Source of the DNA: Nocardioides oleivorans
GTDB taxonomy: Bacteria; Actinomycetota; Actinomycetes; Propionibacteriales; Nocardioidaceae
Direction of reading: 5' to 3'
DNA: 64,000 nucleotides
Assembly: GCF_004137255.1 (NCBI RefSeq)
Contig: NZ_SDWT01000002.1
Location: 248,001-312,000 of the forward strand
Part shown: in pieces, positions 1 through 9,335 of the stretch
How positions within the stretch are numbered: position 1 is the stretch's first letter
How the letters are laid out: each line of letters opens with the position of its first letter
Made by a program: the position numbers and the translations under genes
The notes under the pieces: model-generated
Seen by the model: only the letters and a program-made list of their open reading frames with translations
What the model was told of the DNA's origin: nothing
Databases searched by the model: none

Positions 1-489
1 CGGGCTCTCCCCGGGGACGAGCTCGGGGCGGTTCGCGTGCGGGGTGATCGCGATCGGCCGGGTGTGCGGCACGGCCATCGGGACGGCACCCATGCCCACC
101 ACGCGCGAGACGCCGAAGTGCTCGACGACCTCGCGGACCGCGCGCGCGAAGGCCTCCCAGCGGATGTCGGGCTCCGGGCCGGTCAGCAGCAGGAAGGGCG
201 TGCCGCCGGTGTCGCGCAGGGCCCGCACGACCAGGCGCGGCGCCTCGTAGTCGACGTAGTGGTCGCGGATGAAGGTCATCGGCGGGCGGCGGGCGCGGTA
301 GTCGTGGAGCGCGTCGACGTCGAAGGTCGCGACCACCTTGCCCTCGGAGAGGTCCGCGAGGTGCGAGGCGGCGAGCTCGGCTGACTTGCCCGCGTCGAGG
401 AATCCGGTGAGCACGCAGACCATCGTGAGGTCACCGGCGTCGGCCAGCACCTCGGCGTCGTCGACGATGTGCACGAGTCTGTCGGCCAT
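1..489 (-). CDS. PAC2 family protein, 3' part outside the window
   Basis: The visible 163 codons begin MADRLVHIVDDAEVLADAGD and continue with VCVLTGFLDAGKSAEL, LLLTGPEPDIRWEAF and VVGMGAVPMAVPHTRP. This is the pattern of the actinobacterial PAC2 (proteasome-assembly-chaperone-like) family of about 300 residues, so roughly half is missing. Its biochemical role in bacteria is not settled. The ATG at 489 is supported by a TAGGCT box six bases upstream (leaderless start). It diverges from the fadA-fadB operon. Confidence 0.85.
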   Translation of the reverse strand, partial: MADRLVHIVDDAEVLADAGDLTMVCVLTGFLDAGKSAELAASHLADLSEGKVVATFDVDALHDYRARRPPMTFIRDHYVDYEAPRLVVRALRDTGGTPFLLLTGPEPDIRWEAFARAVREVVEHFGVSRVVGMGAVPMAVPHTRPIAITPHANRPELVPGESP

Positions 490-495
490 GGAGGC

Positions 496-501
496 AGCCT
501 A
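496..501 (-). promoter_or_regulatory. -10 box (TAGGCT), leaderless start of the PAC2 gene
   Basis: TAGGCT read on the minus strand, followed by six bases and the ATG at 489, with no Shine-Dalgarno sequence. The same TANNNT-N6-start layout recurs across the window. Confidence 0.5.
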
Positions 502-607
502 GGGGTTGGGCCCGCGTGACCGGGCACACACCCACCCCGGTGGTCAGGCCTTGTTACTGATGGGTAGCCTGAGCCCGCCCTGTCACCCGAGAGCCTGGGA
601 GTACACC

Positions 608-1828
608 GTGCCCCGTCCACAGCGTGAGGTCGTCTTCGTCGACGGCGTGCGCACCCCGTTCGGCAAGGCCAAGGGCCAGTACGCCGAGACGCGCGCCGAC
701 GACCTCGTCATCAAGGCCATCCGCGAGCTGATGCGCCGCAACCCGTCGCTCCCGCCGGAGCGGGTCGACGAGGTCGCCATCGCCGCCACCACCCAGATCG
801 GCGACCAGGGCCTGACCCTCGGTCGCACCGCCGCGCTCCTCGCGGGCCTCCCGCAGAGCGTCCCCGGCTACTCCATCGACCGCATGTGTGCCGGCGCCAT
901 GACCGCGGTGACCAGCACCGCGTCGGGCATCGCCTTCGGTGCCTACGACGTCGCCATCGCCGGCGGCGTCGAGCACATGGGCCGGCACCCGATGGGCGAG
1001 GGGGTCGACCCCAACCCGCGGATCCTCTCCGAGCGCATCGTCAACCCGGACGCCCTGGTGATGGGCAAGACCGCGGAGAACCTCCACGACCGCTACCCCA
1101 CGATCACCAGGCAGCGCGTGGACGCGTACGCCGTCCGCAGCCAGCAGAAGACCAAGGCGGCCTACGACGCCGGCAAGATCCAGCCCGACCTGGTGCCGGT
1201 CGCGACCCGCTCCGCCGAGGCCGGCTGGGGCCTGGCCACGCTCGACGAGCCGATGCGCCCCGAGACGACCCTGGAGTCGCTCGCCGGGCTCAAGACGCCG
1301 TTCCGCTCGCACGGCAACGTCACCGCCGGCAACGCCGCCGGCATCAACGACGGCGCCACTGCCGCGCTGCTCGCCGACGAGGAGACCGCGCGCGAGCTCG
1401 GCCTGCCGGTGAAGATGCGGCTGGTGACCTACTCCTTCGTCGGTGTCGAGCCCGAGGTGATGGGCGCCGGCCCGATCCCGGCCACCGAGAAGGCGCTCCG
1501 CCTGGCCGGACTGAGCATCGACGACATCCAGGCCTTCGAGGTCAACGAGGCGTTCGCCGTGCAGGTGCTCGCCTTCCTCGAGCACTTCGGCATCGCCGAC
1601 GACGACGAGCGGGTGAACCCCTACGGCGGCGCGATCGCGATGGGCCACCCCCTCGCGTCGTCCGGCGTACGCCTGATGAACCAGCTGGCACGCCAGTTCG
1701 AGGAGCGTCCCGAGGTCCGCTACGGGCTCACGACCATGTGCATCGGCATCGGCATGGGCGGCACCGTGATCTGGGAGAACCCGCACTGGAACGGCACGAC
1801 CTCCGAGTCGACGGGAGACGACAAGTGA
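608..1828 (+). CDS. fadA: acetyl-CoA C-acyltransferase (thiolase)
   Basis: Thiolase of 406 residues catalysing the last step of fatty-acid beta-oxidation, CoA-dependent cleavage of 3-ketoacyl-CoA. It begins VPRPQREVVFVDGVRTPFGK. The nucleophilic cysteine is in SIDRMCAGAMTAV (about C94); the C-terminal half has GGAIAMGHPLASSGVR with the catalytic histidine, and CIGIGMGGTVIWE with the second cysteine. GTG at 608 was chosen because GGGAG lies just upstream and homologues begin here; the reading frame is open further 5'. Its TGA overlaps the GTG of fadB, so the two are translationally coupled and form a trifunctional beta-oxidation pair. Confidence 0.93.
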   Translation: MPRPQREVVFVDGVRTPFGKAKGQYAETRADDLVIKAIRELMRRNPSLPPERVDEVAIAATTQIGDQGLTLGRTAALLAGLPQSVPGYSIDRMCAGAMTAVTSTASGIAFGAYDVAIAGGVEHMGRHPMGEGVDPNPRILSERIVNPDALVMGKTAENLHDRYPTITRQRVDAYAVRSQQKTKAAYDAGKIQPDLVPVATRSAEAGWGLATLDEPMRPETTLESLAGLKTPFRSHGNVTAGNAAGINDGATAALLADEETARELGLPVKMRLVTYSFVGVEPEVMGAGPIPATEKALRLAGLSIDDIQAFEVNEAFAVQVLAFLEHFGIADDDERVNPYGGAIAMGHPLASSGVRLMNQLARQFEERPEVRYGLTTMCIGIGMGGTVIWENPHWNGTTSESTGDDK

Positions 1829-3897
1829 CTGACATCTTCGAGCGGGCGCGGGGCATCGTCTCCGACGCCGAGCGGGTCACGCAGGCGCACCTGCGCAAGG
1901 TGAGCCTCCCGGGCGTGACCTTCGGCCTGATCAGCCTCGACAACGGCGAGGACCACACGAAGCCCAACACGTTCGGCCCGGGCTCGCTGCTGGCGCTCGA
2001 CGAGGCGATCGACACCGCGCTGGCCGACGACACCATCGACGCCCTCGCGGTGACCGGCAAGCCGTTCATCCTCGCCGCGGGCGCCGACCTCACCTCGATC
2101 CAGGGCGGCGGCCCCGACGCCGTCCGCATCGTCGGCGAGCTCGGCCACGCGACCTTCCGCAAGCTGCAGGACGGCGGCAAGACGTCGTTCGGCCTGATCA
2201 ACGGCCTCGCCCTCGGCGGCGGCCTGGAGGTCGCCCTGCACTGCACCTACCGCACCGTCATGGACTCCGCGCCGGCCCTCGGCCTGCCCGAGGTCATGCT
2301 CGGCCTGGTGCCCGGATGGGGCGGCGCCTACCTCGTGCCGAACCTCGTCGGCGCCGACAAGGCGGTCACGCTGATCCTCGAGAACCCGCTCAACCAGGGC
2401 AAGACGCTCGGCGGGCAGGCGGCGTACGACTTCGGGCTGGCCGACGCGGTCTTCAACGGCGCCGACTTCCTCGAGCAGTCACTTCTGTGGGCGGCCTCCG
2501 TCGTGCGCGGCGAGGTCGTCGTGGAACGGCCCGAGGTCGACCGGGGCGAGGCCTGGGACGCCGCCGTCTCGCGGGCCCGAAGCATCGTGGCCGCGAAGAC
2601 CGGTGGTGCCTCTCCGGCCGCTGCGAGGGCGGTCGAGCTCATCGCCGCCGCACGCGACTCCGACCGCGACGCCGGCTTCGCGGCCGAGGACGACGCCCTC
2701 GAGGCGATGTCGCAGACCGCCGAGCTGCTCGCCTCGCTCTACTCGTTCGACCTGGTGCAGAAGCGCGCCAAGCGACCGGCGGGCGCGCCCGACAAGTCGC
2801 TCGCTCGGCCGGTGACCAAGGTGGGCATCGTGGGTGCCGGCCTGATGGCCAGCCAGCTGGCGCTGCTCTTCGTACGCCGCCTCGAGGTGCCCGTCGTGCT
2901 CACCGACCTCGACCAGGAGCGGGCCGACAAGGGTGTGGGCTACGTCCACGCCGAGATCGACAAGCTGCTCGCCAAGGGTCGGATCAGCCAGGACAAGGCC
3001 AACCGGCACAAGGCGCTGGTCTCCGGCGAGACCGACAAGCAGGTCGCGTTCGGCGACGCCGACTTCGTGATCGAGGCAGTCTTCGAGGAGATGTCGGTCA
3101 AGAAGACGGTCTTCGCCGACGTGGAGAAGGTGGTCTCGCCCGAGTGCGTGCTCGCGACCAACACCTCGTCGCTGTCGATCACCGAGATGGCGTCCGACCT
3201 CGCGCACCCGGAGCGGGTCGTCGGCTTCCACTTCTTCAACCCGGTCGCGGTCATGCCGCTGCTGGAGATCGTGAAGGGCGAGACCACCGACGACGCCACA
3301 CTGGCGACGGCGTTCGCCACCGGCAGGACGCTGAAGAAGACCACGATCCTGGTCAACGACAGCCCGTCCTTCATCGTCAACCGGCTGCTGGGTCGCTTCA
3401 TGAGCGAGGTCGGCCGGATCGTCGACGAGGGCACGCCGGTCTCGGTGGCCGATGGTGCGTTCGCCGGGATCGCGCCGATGCCGCCGTTCGTCCTGCTCTC
3501 GCTGGTCGGTCCGGCCATCGCGCTGCACAACAACGAGACGCTGAAGGGCGCGTTCCCCGACCGCTTCTACGTCTCCCCCGCCCTCGAGCGGATCGTCGCG
3601 GCCCGCAAGCCGGCCTACTACGGCCCGGACGGCCAGCTCGACCCGTCGGTGGAGGAGCTGCTCGAGAAGCCGGACTCCCCCGTGGTGCTGACCGCCGAGG
3701 AGGTGCGCGAGAAGACGCTCGCCGGGCTCGCCGAGGAGGCGCGCCTGATGCTCGACGAGGGGGTCGTGGCCGCGCCGCAGGACATCGACCTGGCGATGAT
3801 CACCGGCGCCGGGTTCTCGTTCTGGAACGGGGGCCTGACCTTCATGCTCGACGTGAAGGGCATCTCCGAGAAGGCGACGGGCCGGCGCTTCCACTGA
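1825..3897 (+). CDS. fadB: fatty-acid oxidation complex alpha subunit (enoyl-CoA hydratase / 3-hydroxyacyl-CoA dehydrogenase)
   Basis: A 690-residue bifunctional protein. The N-terminal crotonase domain has AAGADLTSIQG, GLALGGGLEVALHC (about 127-140) and GLPEVMLGLVPGWGG. A Rossmann fold starts near residue 333 (KVGIVGAGLMASQ) and is followed by GFHFFNPVAVMPLLEIV and VNDSPSFIVNRLLGR of the 3-hydroxyacyl-CoA dehydrogenase domain. It hydrates enoyl-CoA and oxidises the product with NAD, feeding the thiolase encoded just upstream. The GTG start overlaps the thiolase stop (GTGA). Domain order and length fit actinobacterial FadB. Confidence 0.93.
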   Translation: MTDIFERARGIVSDAERVTQAHLRKVSLPGVTFGLISLDNGEDHTKPNTFGPGSLLALDEAIDTALADDTIDALAVTGKPFILAAGADLTSIQGGGPDAVRIVGELGHATFRKLQDGGKTSFGLINGLALGGGLEVALHCTYRTVMDSAPALGLPEVMLGLVPGWGGAYLVPNLVGADKAVTLILENPLNQGKTLGGQAAYDFGLADAVFNGADFLEQSLLWAASVVRGEVVVERPEVDRGEAWDAAVSRARSIVAAKTGGASPAAARAVELIAAARDSDRDAGFAAEDDALEAMSQTAELLASLYSFDLVQKRAKRPAGAPDKSLARPVTKVGIVGAGLMASQLALLFVRRLEVPVVLTDLDQERADKGVGYVHAEIDKLLAKGRISQDKANRHKALVSGETDKQVAFGDADFVIEAVFEEMSVKKTVFADVEKVVSPECVLATNTSSLSITEMASDLAHPERVVGFHFFNPVAVMPLLEIVKGETTDDATLATAFATGRTLKKTTILVNDSPSFIVNRLLGRFMSEVGRIVDEGTPVSVADGAFAGIAPMPPFVLLSLVGPAIALHNNETLKGAFPDRFYVSPALERIVAARKPAYYGPDGQLDPSVEELLEKPDSPVVLTAEEVREKTLAGLAEEARLMLDEGVVAAPQDIDLAMITGAGFSFWNGGLTFMLDVKGISEKATGRRFH

Positions 3898-3921
3898 CCG
3901 TTCTCTATTGGTTGCGCCGTT

Positions 3922-4141
3922 GGGCGGTGAGTGAGCCACATTCGGAGCGTCCCGAATGTGGTTGTGGCACCGCCCTTCGGCGTGGCGGCGTACGACACAC
4001 CCGTGGGCGGTGAGTGAGCCACATTCCGAGCGTCCCGAATGTGGCTGTGGCACCGCCCCTCGGCGTGGCGGCGTACGACACACCCGTGGGCGGTGAGTGA
4101 GCCACATTCCGAATGTCCCGAATGTGGCTCACGCACCGCCC
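3922..4141. repeat. 83-bp palindromic repeat array, 2.65 copies
   Basis: Copies start at 3922, 4005 and 4088, an exact 83-bp period; the first two differ at about three positions and the third is only the hairpin half. Each begins GGGCGGTGAGTGAGCCACAT, and its first ~53 bp folds back on itself. The third copy is the best palindrome: stems of 8 and 13 bp separated by one mismatch, with a loop of about ten bases. It sits between convergent fadB and the permease gene, so it could act as a bidirectional terminator, but tandem duplication of the whole unit suggests a mobile palindromic element. The flanks (3898-4179) hold no gene. Confidence 0.85.
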
Positions 4142-4179
4142 GCCGCACCACCCGGCGCACCACCCGGGCTCGGAGGGCC

Positions 4180-5667
4180 TCAGTCGCGCCGGGAGTAGTC
4201 CTTCGCCGGCTCGCCGGCGCCCTGGCCGACACGGCTGTGGCGGTAGCCGTACCCGAAGTAGATCGCGAAGCCGAGGGCCATCCAGACGAGGAACCGCAGC
4301 CAGGTCTCGGCGGTGAGGTTGAGCATCAGGAAGACGCAGATCGCGGCGGAGAGCCACGGCAGCCACGGCGAGAACGGCACCCGGAAGGACCGCTCGAGGT
4401 CGGGGCGGTTCTTGCGAAGGATCGGCACGGCGATGGAGACGAGGGCGAACGCCGACAGCGTCCCGATGTTGACCATCTCCTCCAGCTTGCCGATCGGGGT
4501 GAGCGACGCGACCAGCGCGACGACCAGCCCGATGGCGAGCGTGATCCGGACGGGCGTGCCGGTCTTCGGGCTCACGTGGGCGAACGCCGTCGGCATCAGG
4601 CCGTCGCGGCTCATCGCGAAGAAGACGCGCACCGCACCGATCATCAGCGTCATGACCACGGTCGTGAGGCCTGCGACGGCTCCCGCGGAGATGAGCGTCG
4701 CGTAGCCGTCCTTGCCCTGGTCGATGAAGGCGGTGGCCAGCGCGGCGTCGGGGTTGATGTCGTCGTACTTGACCATGCCCGTGATCACCAGGGCGACCGC
4801 GACGTAGAGGATCGTGCAGACGACCAGCGAGCCGATGATGCCGCGCGGCAGGTCCTTCTGCGGGTTGCGGGCCTCCTCGGCGGTGGTCGCGACGACGTCG
4901 AAGCCGATGTAGGCGAAGAAGACGAGCGAGGCGGCGAACAGGATGCCCGCGACGCCGTAGACGCCCGGTGCGCCGAACACCGTCTGGATCAGCGGGGTGT
5001 GCAGCCAGCCCTCGCCGGTCGTGCCGGGTGCGCTCGCCGGGACGAACGGCTTGTAGTTGTCGGTGTCGATGAACTGGATGCCCATCACGATCACGAAGAG
5101 CACGATGAAGAGCTTGAGCGCGACGAGCACGAGGTTGACCCGGAGCGACTCCTTGATCCCGAAGGCGACGAGCGCGGTCAGGATCACGACCAGGAGGAAC
5201 GCCGGCAGGTCGAAGGTGTCGCCGTAGCCGAGGCTCTCGGGCCAGCCGAGCCCGATCTCGCCGAGGAACGTCTCGAAGTACGACGACCAGCCCTGCGCCA
5301 CGACCGACGCGCCGAGCATCAGCTCGAGGATCAGGTCCCAGCCGATGATCCAGGCGATCATCTCGCCGAGGGTGGCGTAGGAGAAGGTGTACGCCGACCC
5401 GGACACCGGCACGGTCGAGGCGAACTCGGCGTAGCAGAGGGCGGCGAGGCCGCAGCAGATCGCGGCGACGATGAACGAGAAGACGACGCCGGGCCCGGCG
5501 TAGGCCTGGGCCACGCGGCCGGTCAGCGTGAAGATCCCGGCGCCGATGATGACGCCGATGCCGAAGACGGTGAGGTCGAGGGCGGTGAGGCTCTTCTTCA
5601 GCTTGAACTCGGGGTCTTCGGTGTCGGCCATCGAGAGCTCGATGGACTTGGTGCGCCAGATGCTCAT
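4180..5667 (-). CDS. APC superfamily amino-acid permease
   Basis: A 495-residue integral membrane transporter, about 12 segments by eye. After a cytosolic start MSIWRTKSIELSMADTEDPE it has FGIGVIIGAGIFTLTGRVAQ, the conserved unwound TM1 substrate motif, then FASTVPVSGSAYTFSYATLG and FAYIGFDVVATTAEEARNPQ, typical of the cationic amino-acid transporter branch of APC permeases. Substrate cannot be read from sequence. The ATG at 5667 is preferred over the longer frame (5802) because TACGTT lies six bases upstream and the longer version would overlap the divergent sigma-factor gene. Confidence 0.9.
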   Translation of the reverse strand: MSIWRTKSIELSMADTEDPEFKLKKSLTALDLTVFGIGVIIGAGIFTLTGRVAQAYAGPGVVFSFIVAAICCGLAALCYAEFASTVPVSGSAYTFSYATLGEMIAWIIGWDLILELMLGASVVAQGWSSYFETFLGEIGLGWPESLGYGDTFDLPAFLLVVILTALVAFGIKESLRVNLVLVALKLFIVLFVIVMGIQFIDTDNYKPFVPASAPGTTGEGWLHTPLIQTVFGAPGVYGVAGILFAASLVFFAYIGFDVVATTAEEARNPQKDLPRGIIGSLVVCTILYVAVALVITGMVKYDDINPDAALATAFIDQGKDGYATLISAGAVAGLTTVVMTLMIGAVRVFFAMSRDGLMPTAFAHVSPKTGTPVRITLAIGLVVALVASLTPIGKLEEMVNIGTLSAFALVSIAVPILRKNRPDLERSFRVPFSPWLPWLSAAICVFLMLNLTAETWLRFLVWMALGFAIYFGYGYRHSRVGQGAGEPAKDYSRRD

Positions 5668-5673
5668 CCCAGC

Positions 5674-5679
5674 AACGTA
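5674..5679 (-). promoter_or_regulatory. -10 box (TACGTT), leaderless start of the permease
   Basis: TACGTT on the minus strand, six bases before the ATG at 5667. It decides the start of the permease gene. Confidence 0.5.
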
Positions 5680-5795
5680 GACCCGCGACGTGCCGCTCGT
5701 CACTCTGGCCACGCGTGTTGCGAGATCGGGCGAACCATCGCGGGTGGTGGGATCGTCGGTAGTGGTGACCCGCTCCCGAGAAGTCAGGACCACCG

Positions 5796-6329
5796 ATGCC
5801 ACGACGCGATCCGGCGGCCTTCGCCGAGTTCGTCGCCGCCCGTTCGGCGCCGCTGCACCGCACGGCCTACCTCCTGGTCGGCGACCGCGGCCTCGCCCAG
5901 GACCTCCTCCAGGAGGCGCTGACCAAGACGTACGTCGCCTGGCCGCGGCTGCGCGACCCGGGCAGGGCCGAGGCCTACACCCGCAAGGCGATCACCACGA
6001 CCGCCATCTCGTGGTACCGCCGCCGCAGCTGGGGCGAACGCCCCACCGACACCGTGCCGGAGAGCGTCACCGGCGGCCACGCTGACCACGTCGCGACCCG
6101 CGACCTGCTGTGGCAGGCGCTCCAGTCCCTGCCGCCGCGCCAGCGCGCCGTGATCGTGCTGCGCTACTACGAGGACCTCACCGAGGCCCAGACCGCCGCG
6201 GTGCTCGACTGCGCCGTCGGCACCGTCAAGAGCCAGGCCCACGCCGCGCTCCGCAAGCTCCGTGACGACCTGGGAGTGCACGGCGACGCCGACCTGCTCC
6301 CCCTGCACCTGATGGAGGCGACCCGATGA
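5796..6329 (+). CDS. ECF RNA polymerase sigma factor, SigE family
   Basis: 177 residues with only sigma regions 2 and 4, as expected for a group 4 (ECF) sigma factor. Region 2 is TAYLLVGDRGLAQDLLQEAL near residues 23-42; region 4 contains LPPRQRAVIVLRYYEDLTEA and the helix-turn-helix VLDCAVGTVKSQAHAALRKL. ATG at 5796 has AGGA seven bases upstream. The stop overlaps the start of the next gene (ATGA), so sigma factor and membrane partner are coupled. A second sigma/propeller pair lies at 14217-16104. Confidence 0.92.
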   Translation: MPRRDPAAFAEFVAARSAPLHRTAYLLVGDRGLAQDLLQEALTKTYVAWPRLRDPGRAEAYTRKAITTTAISWYRRRSWGERPTDTVPESVTGGHADHVATRDLLWQALQSLPPRQRAVIVLRYYEDLTEAQTAAVLDCAVGTVKSQAHAALRKLRDDLGVHGDADLLPLHLMEATR

Positions 6330-7393
6330 CCGGGCTCCTGACCGACCTCATGCACGACCGCGCCGACGAGCTCGACGCACCCACCGTCGACCTGCTCGCC
6401 ATCGCCCGTGAGGGCGAGCGGCGCGTGCGTCGTCGTCGTACGGCCATTGTCGGCGGCGTGGCCGCGGCGTCGGTCGCCGCGGTGCTCGCCGGGGCGGCCG
6501 CCCTCGGCCGTACGCCGTCCGACACCACCGTCGCGGACGGCACCACGGCCTCGCCGCAGGCCCTCGCATGGGTCACGGGGAGCACGCTGCACCGCGCGGA
6601 CGGCTCGTCGGTCGACCTCGGCACGCACGTCCGCGCGTGGGTCTGGGTCGGGGACGCGATCGCCTTCACCGACGCCGCGCACCAGGTGCGGGTGTGGTCC
6701 GCCGGCACGTCGGAGGTCGTCGGCCGCACCTCCGCCCCCGAGGCCGACGACCCCGAGATCGTCAGCGACGGGAGCTTCGTGGCCTGGGCCGACGCCGACG
6801 GGCGGGTGGTGCGCTACGACACGGCGACGGGCTCGACCGAGCGCGCACCCCGGCTGCCCGGCGCGGCTGCGCGCGTCACCGCGGTCGACGGCGCGCTGGT
6901 GTACGTCGCCGACTCCGCAGGCGCGTACTCATGGCAGCCGTCTGCTCCCGACGGCTACGAGAGGATCAGTGACGACCTCGGTGACGTCGTGCTCGACGCG
7001 GAGTCCGGCACGGTCGTCTCGCGCGGGGCGGACCGCACCCTCCGCATCTCGCGGGCCGGGTCCACGGTCGAGGCGACGGTCGACGACTTCGCCGACCTCT
7101 CCCCCGACGGCAGGACGCTGGCGGTCGAGGCCGACGACGAGGGCCGGCTGCTCGACGCCGCGACCGCCGAGTCCGAGCCGTTCGACCACGGCCACGAGTG
7201 GGCCGTCGGCTACGACTGGCTCGACGCGACGACCGTCGCCGTGCTGGCCTTCGACCAGCTCGACACCGCCGGCGAGCAGGCGTCGCTCCTGACCTGCGAC
7301 GCCGTGGCGGGCACCTGCGACGGTCCCGGCATCCCGATCGAGGGGCCGGTCGGTGCGTTCCAGCTGCCGATCGGGGTGCACTTCACGTCGTGA
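6326..7393 (+). CDS. membrane-anchored beta-propeller protein, probable partner of the sigma factor
   Basis: 355 residues: about 45 cytosolic residues rich in Arg (EGERRVRRRRTAIVGG), one transmembrane segment (about 47-70), then a long extracytoplasmic part of propeller-like repeats (VWVGDAIAFTD, DGSFVAWADADGRVVRYDTA, FADLSPDGRTLAVEADDE). Coupling to an ECF sigma gene and a single transmembrane segment suggest an anti-sigma or sensor role, with the short N-terminus contacting the sigma factor. No zinc anti-sigma (HxxxCxxC) motif is visible, so this is inference from context. Confidence 0.7.
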   Translation: MTGLLTDLMHDRADELDAPTVDLLAIAREGERRVRRRRTAIVGGVAAASVAAVLAGAAALGRTPSDTTVADGTTASPQALAWVTGSTLHRADGSSVDLGTHVRAWVWVGDAIAFTDAAHQVRVWSAGTSEVVGRTSAPEADDPEIVSDGSFVAWADADGRVVRYDTATGSTERAPRLPGAAARVTAVDGALVYVADSAGAYSWQPSAPDGYERISDDLGDVVLDAESGTVVSRGADRTLRISRAGSTVEATVDDFADLSPDGRTLAVEADDEGRLLDAATAESEPFDHGHEWAVGYDWLDATTVAVLAFDQLDTAGEQASLLTCDAVAGTCDGPGIPIEGPVGAFQLPIGVHFTS

Positions 7394-7420
7394 GCGCGAC
7401 CGTCGTCGGAGGGCGGTGCG

Positions 7421-9319
7421 TCAGGCGGAGTGGTCGACCAGCGACAGCCCGCGGTCGAGGGCAGTGACGTCCTCGACGATGGCGCGGGCGAGGGTCTGGG
7501 CGTCGAGGCCGATGCGGGCCAGGATCGCGTCGCGCTTGGCGTGGTCGAGGAACTCCTGCGGGATGCCGTGCAGCCGGAACGGCGTCCGGACCCCGGCGTC
7601 GTTGAGCGTCTGCAGCAGGACCGCGCCGCAGCCCCCGACGCGACCGTTGTCCTCGACGCTGACCACCAGCCGGTGCTCGGCAGCCAGGGCCACGACGGCC
7701 GGGTCGACCGGCTTCACCCAGCGCGGGTCGACGACCGTGACGCCGATGCCCTGGTCGGTGAGCCGCGAGGCGACCTCGACCGCGGTGGTGGCCATGGAGC
7801 CCACGGCGACGAGGAGCACGTCCTGCTCGCCCTCGCGGACCAGCACGTCGGCCCGGCCGACGCGGTCGATCGCAGGGACGTCCGCCGGGGGCGGTCCCTT
7901 GGGGAACCGCACCACGGTCGGGGCGTCGTCGACCTGCACGGCCTCGTCGAGGAGCTCGCGGAGCCGCGTGACGTCGCGTGGCGCGGCGAGCTGCAGGCCC
8001 GGCACCACCTGCAGGATCGACATGTCCCACATGCCGTTGTGGCTGGCTCCGTCGTCGCCGGTGACGCCTGAGCGGTCGAGGACGAAGGTCACGCCGCAGC
8101 GGTGGAGCGCGACGTCCATCAGGACCTGGTCGAAGGCGCGGTTGAGGAAGGTCGCGTAGACCGCGAAGACCGGGTGCAGCCCACCCATCGCCAGCCCGGC
8201 GGCGGACGTCACGGCGTGCTGCTCGGCGATGCCGACGTCGAAGGTGCGCGCGGGGTACTTCTGGGCGAAGGCGTCGAGACCGACCGGGTGCATCATCGCC
8301 GCGGTGATCGCGACGACGTCGTCGCGTCGCTCGCCGACCTCGAGGATCGCCTCGGAGAAGTGGTCGGTCCAGATCTTGCCCTTGGGCTTCTCGGCACCGG
8401 TCTGCACGTCGAAGGGACCGGGCGCGTGGAACTGGTCGGCCTCGTGGCGCAGGGCGGGGTCGTAGCCCTGGCCCTTGCGGGTGATCGCGTGGACGATGAC
8501 GGGTCCGTCGAAGCGCTTGGCGTTGGCCAGCGCCTGCTCCATCGCGGCCCGGTCGTGGCCGTCGACGGGGCCGACGTACTTCAGGCCGAGGTCCTCGAAC
8601 AGGCCCTGCGGGGCGAGGGCGTCCTTCATGCCCTTCTTGACCGCGTGGAGCGCGTCGTAGGCCGCGTGCCCGACGCCGGGGACGGCGTTGAGGCGCTTCT
8701 TGACCAGGTCGAGGACCTGCTCGTAGCGCGGGTTGGTGCGCAGCGAGGTCAGCGCGGTGGCGAGGCCGCCGATCGTCGGGGTGTAGGAGCGCTCGTTGTC
8801 GTTGACGACGATCACGAGGCGGCTGTCCTTCGCGATCGCGATGTTGTTGAGCGCCTCCCAGGCCATGCCGCCGGTCAGCGCGCCGTCACCGATCACCGCG
8901 ACGACGTGCCGGTCCTCGCCGCGGATCGCGTAGGCCTTGGCCAGCCCGTCGGCGTACGACAGCGACGTGGAGGCGTGCGAGTTCTCCACGATGTCGTGCT
9001 CGGACTCGGCCTGGCTGGGGTAGCCGCTGACGCCGCCCTCCTTGCGGAGCGTGCCGAAGTCGGCGTGGCGCCCCGTGACGAGCTTGTGGACGTAGGACTG
9101 GTGCCCGGTGTCGAAGACGACCCGGTCGCGCGGGGACTCGAAGACGCGGTGGATGGCGAGGGTCAGCTCGACGACGCCGAGGTTGGGCCCGAGGTGCCCG
9201 GAGTTGGTCGCGACGGTGCGGATCATCAGGTCGCGGATCTCGGCGGCCAGCTCGTCCAGCTGGTCGGCCGAGAGTCCGCGGAGGTCGCTCGGCGACGCGA
9301 TCGAGTCGAGGAGTGCCAT
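7421..9319 (-). CDS. dxs: 1-deoxy-D-xylulose-5-phosphate synthase
   Basis: 632 residues, full length. It condenses pyruvate and glyceraldehyde 3-phosphate, using thiamine diphosphate, in the first step of the MEP isoprenoid pathway. Seen: [34 protein letters not shown], the ThDP motif beginning [16 protein letters not shown], then the transketolase pyrimidine domain ([18 protein letters not shown]) and the C-terminal domain. ATG at 9319 gives the canonical [16 protein letters not shown] start. It lies 16 bases downstream of the SMP-30-like gene and may be cotranscribed with it, though TAGACT eight bases before the ATG suggests its own leaderless promoter. Confidence 0.96.
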   Translation of the reverse strand: MALLDSIASPSDLRGLSADQLDELAAEIRDLMIRTVATNSGHLGPNLGVVELTLAIHRVFESPRDRVVFDTGHQSYVHKLVTGRHADFGTLRKEGGVSGYPSQAESEHDIVENSHASTSLSYADGLAKAYAIRGEDRHVVAVIGDGALTGGMAWEALNNIAIAKDSRLVIVVNDNERSYTPTIGGLATALTSLRTNPRYEQVLDLVKKRLNAVPGVGHAAYDALHAVKKGMKDALAPQGLFEDLGLKYVGPVDGHDRAAMEQALANAKRFDGPVIVHAITRKGQGYDPALRHEADQFHAPGPFDVQTGAEKPKGKIWTDHFSEAILEVGERRDDVVAITAAMMHPVGLDAFAQKYPARTFDVGIAEQHAVTSAAGLAMGGLHPVFAVYATFLNRAFDQVLMDVALHRCGVTFVLDRSGVTGDDGASHNGMWDMSILQVVPGLQLAAPRDVTRLRELLDEAVQVDDAPTVVRFPKGPPPADVPAIDRVGRADVLVREGEQDVLLVAVGSMATTAVEVASRLTDQGIGVTVVDPRWVKPVDPAVVALAAEHRLVVSVEDNGRVGGCGAVLLQTLNDAGVRTPFRLHGIPQEFLDHAKRDAILARIGLDAQTLARAIVEDVTALDRGLSLVDHSA

Positions 9320-9335
9320 AACGCCCGAGTCTATT

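Noticed and set aside
886..1824. Long 5' extension of the fadB frame (Arg-rich)
   Set aside because: It is the out-of-frame shadow of the thiolase gene; the true fadB start is GTG 1825.
3618..4107. Minus-strand open frames repeating HSGRSECGSLTAHGCVVRR-like peptides, which look like a repeat protein
   Set aside because: The peptide repeat is just the 83-bp palindromic DNA repeat read in frame; the rest of these frames is antisense to fadB.
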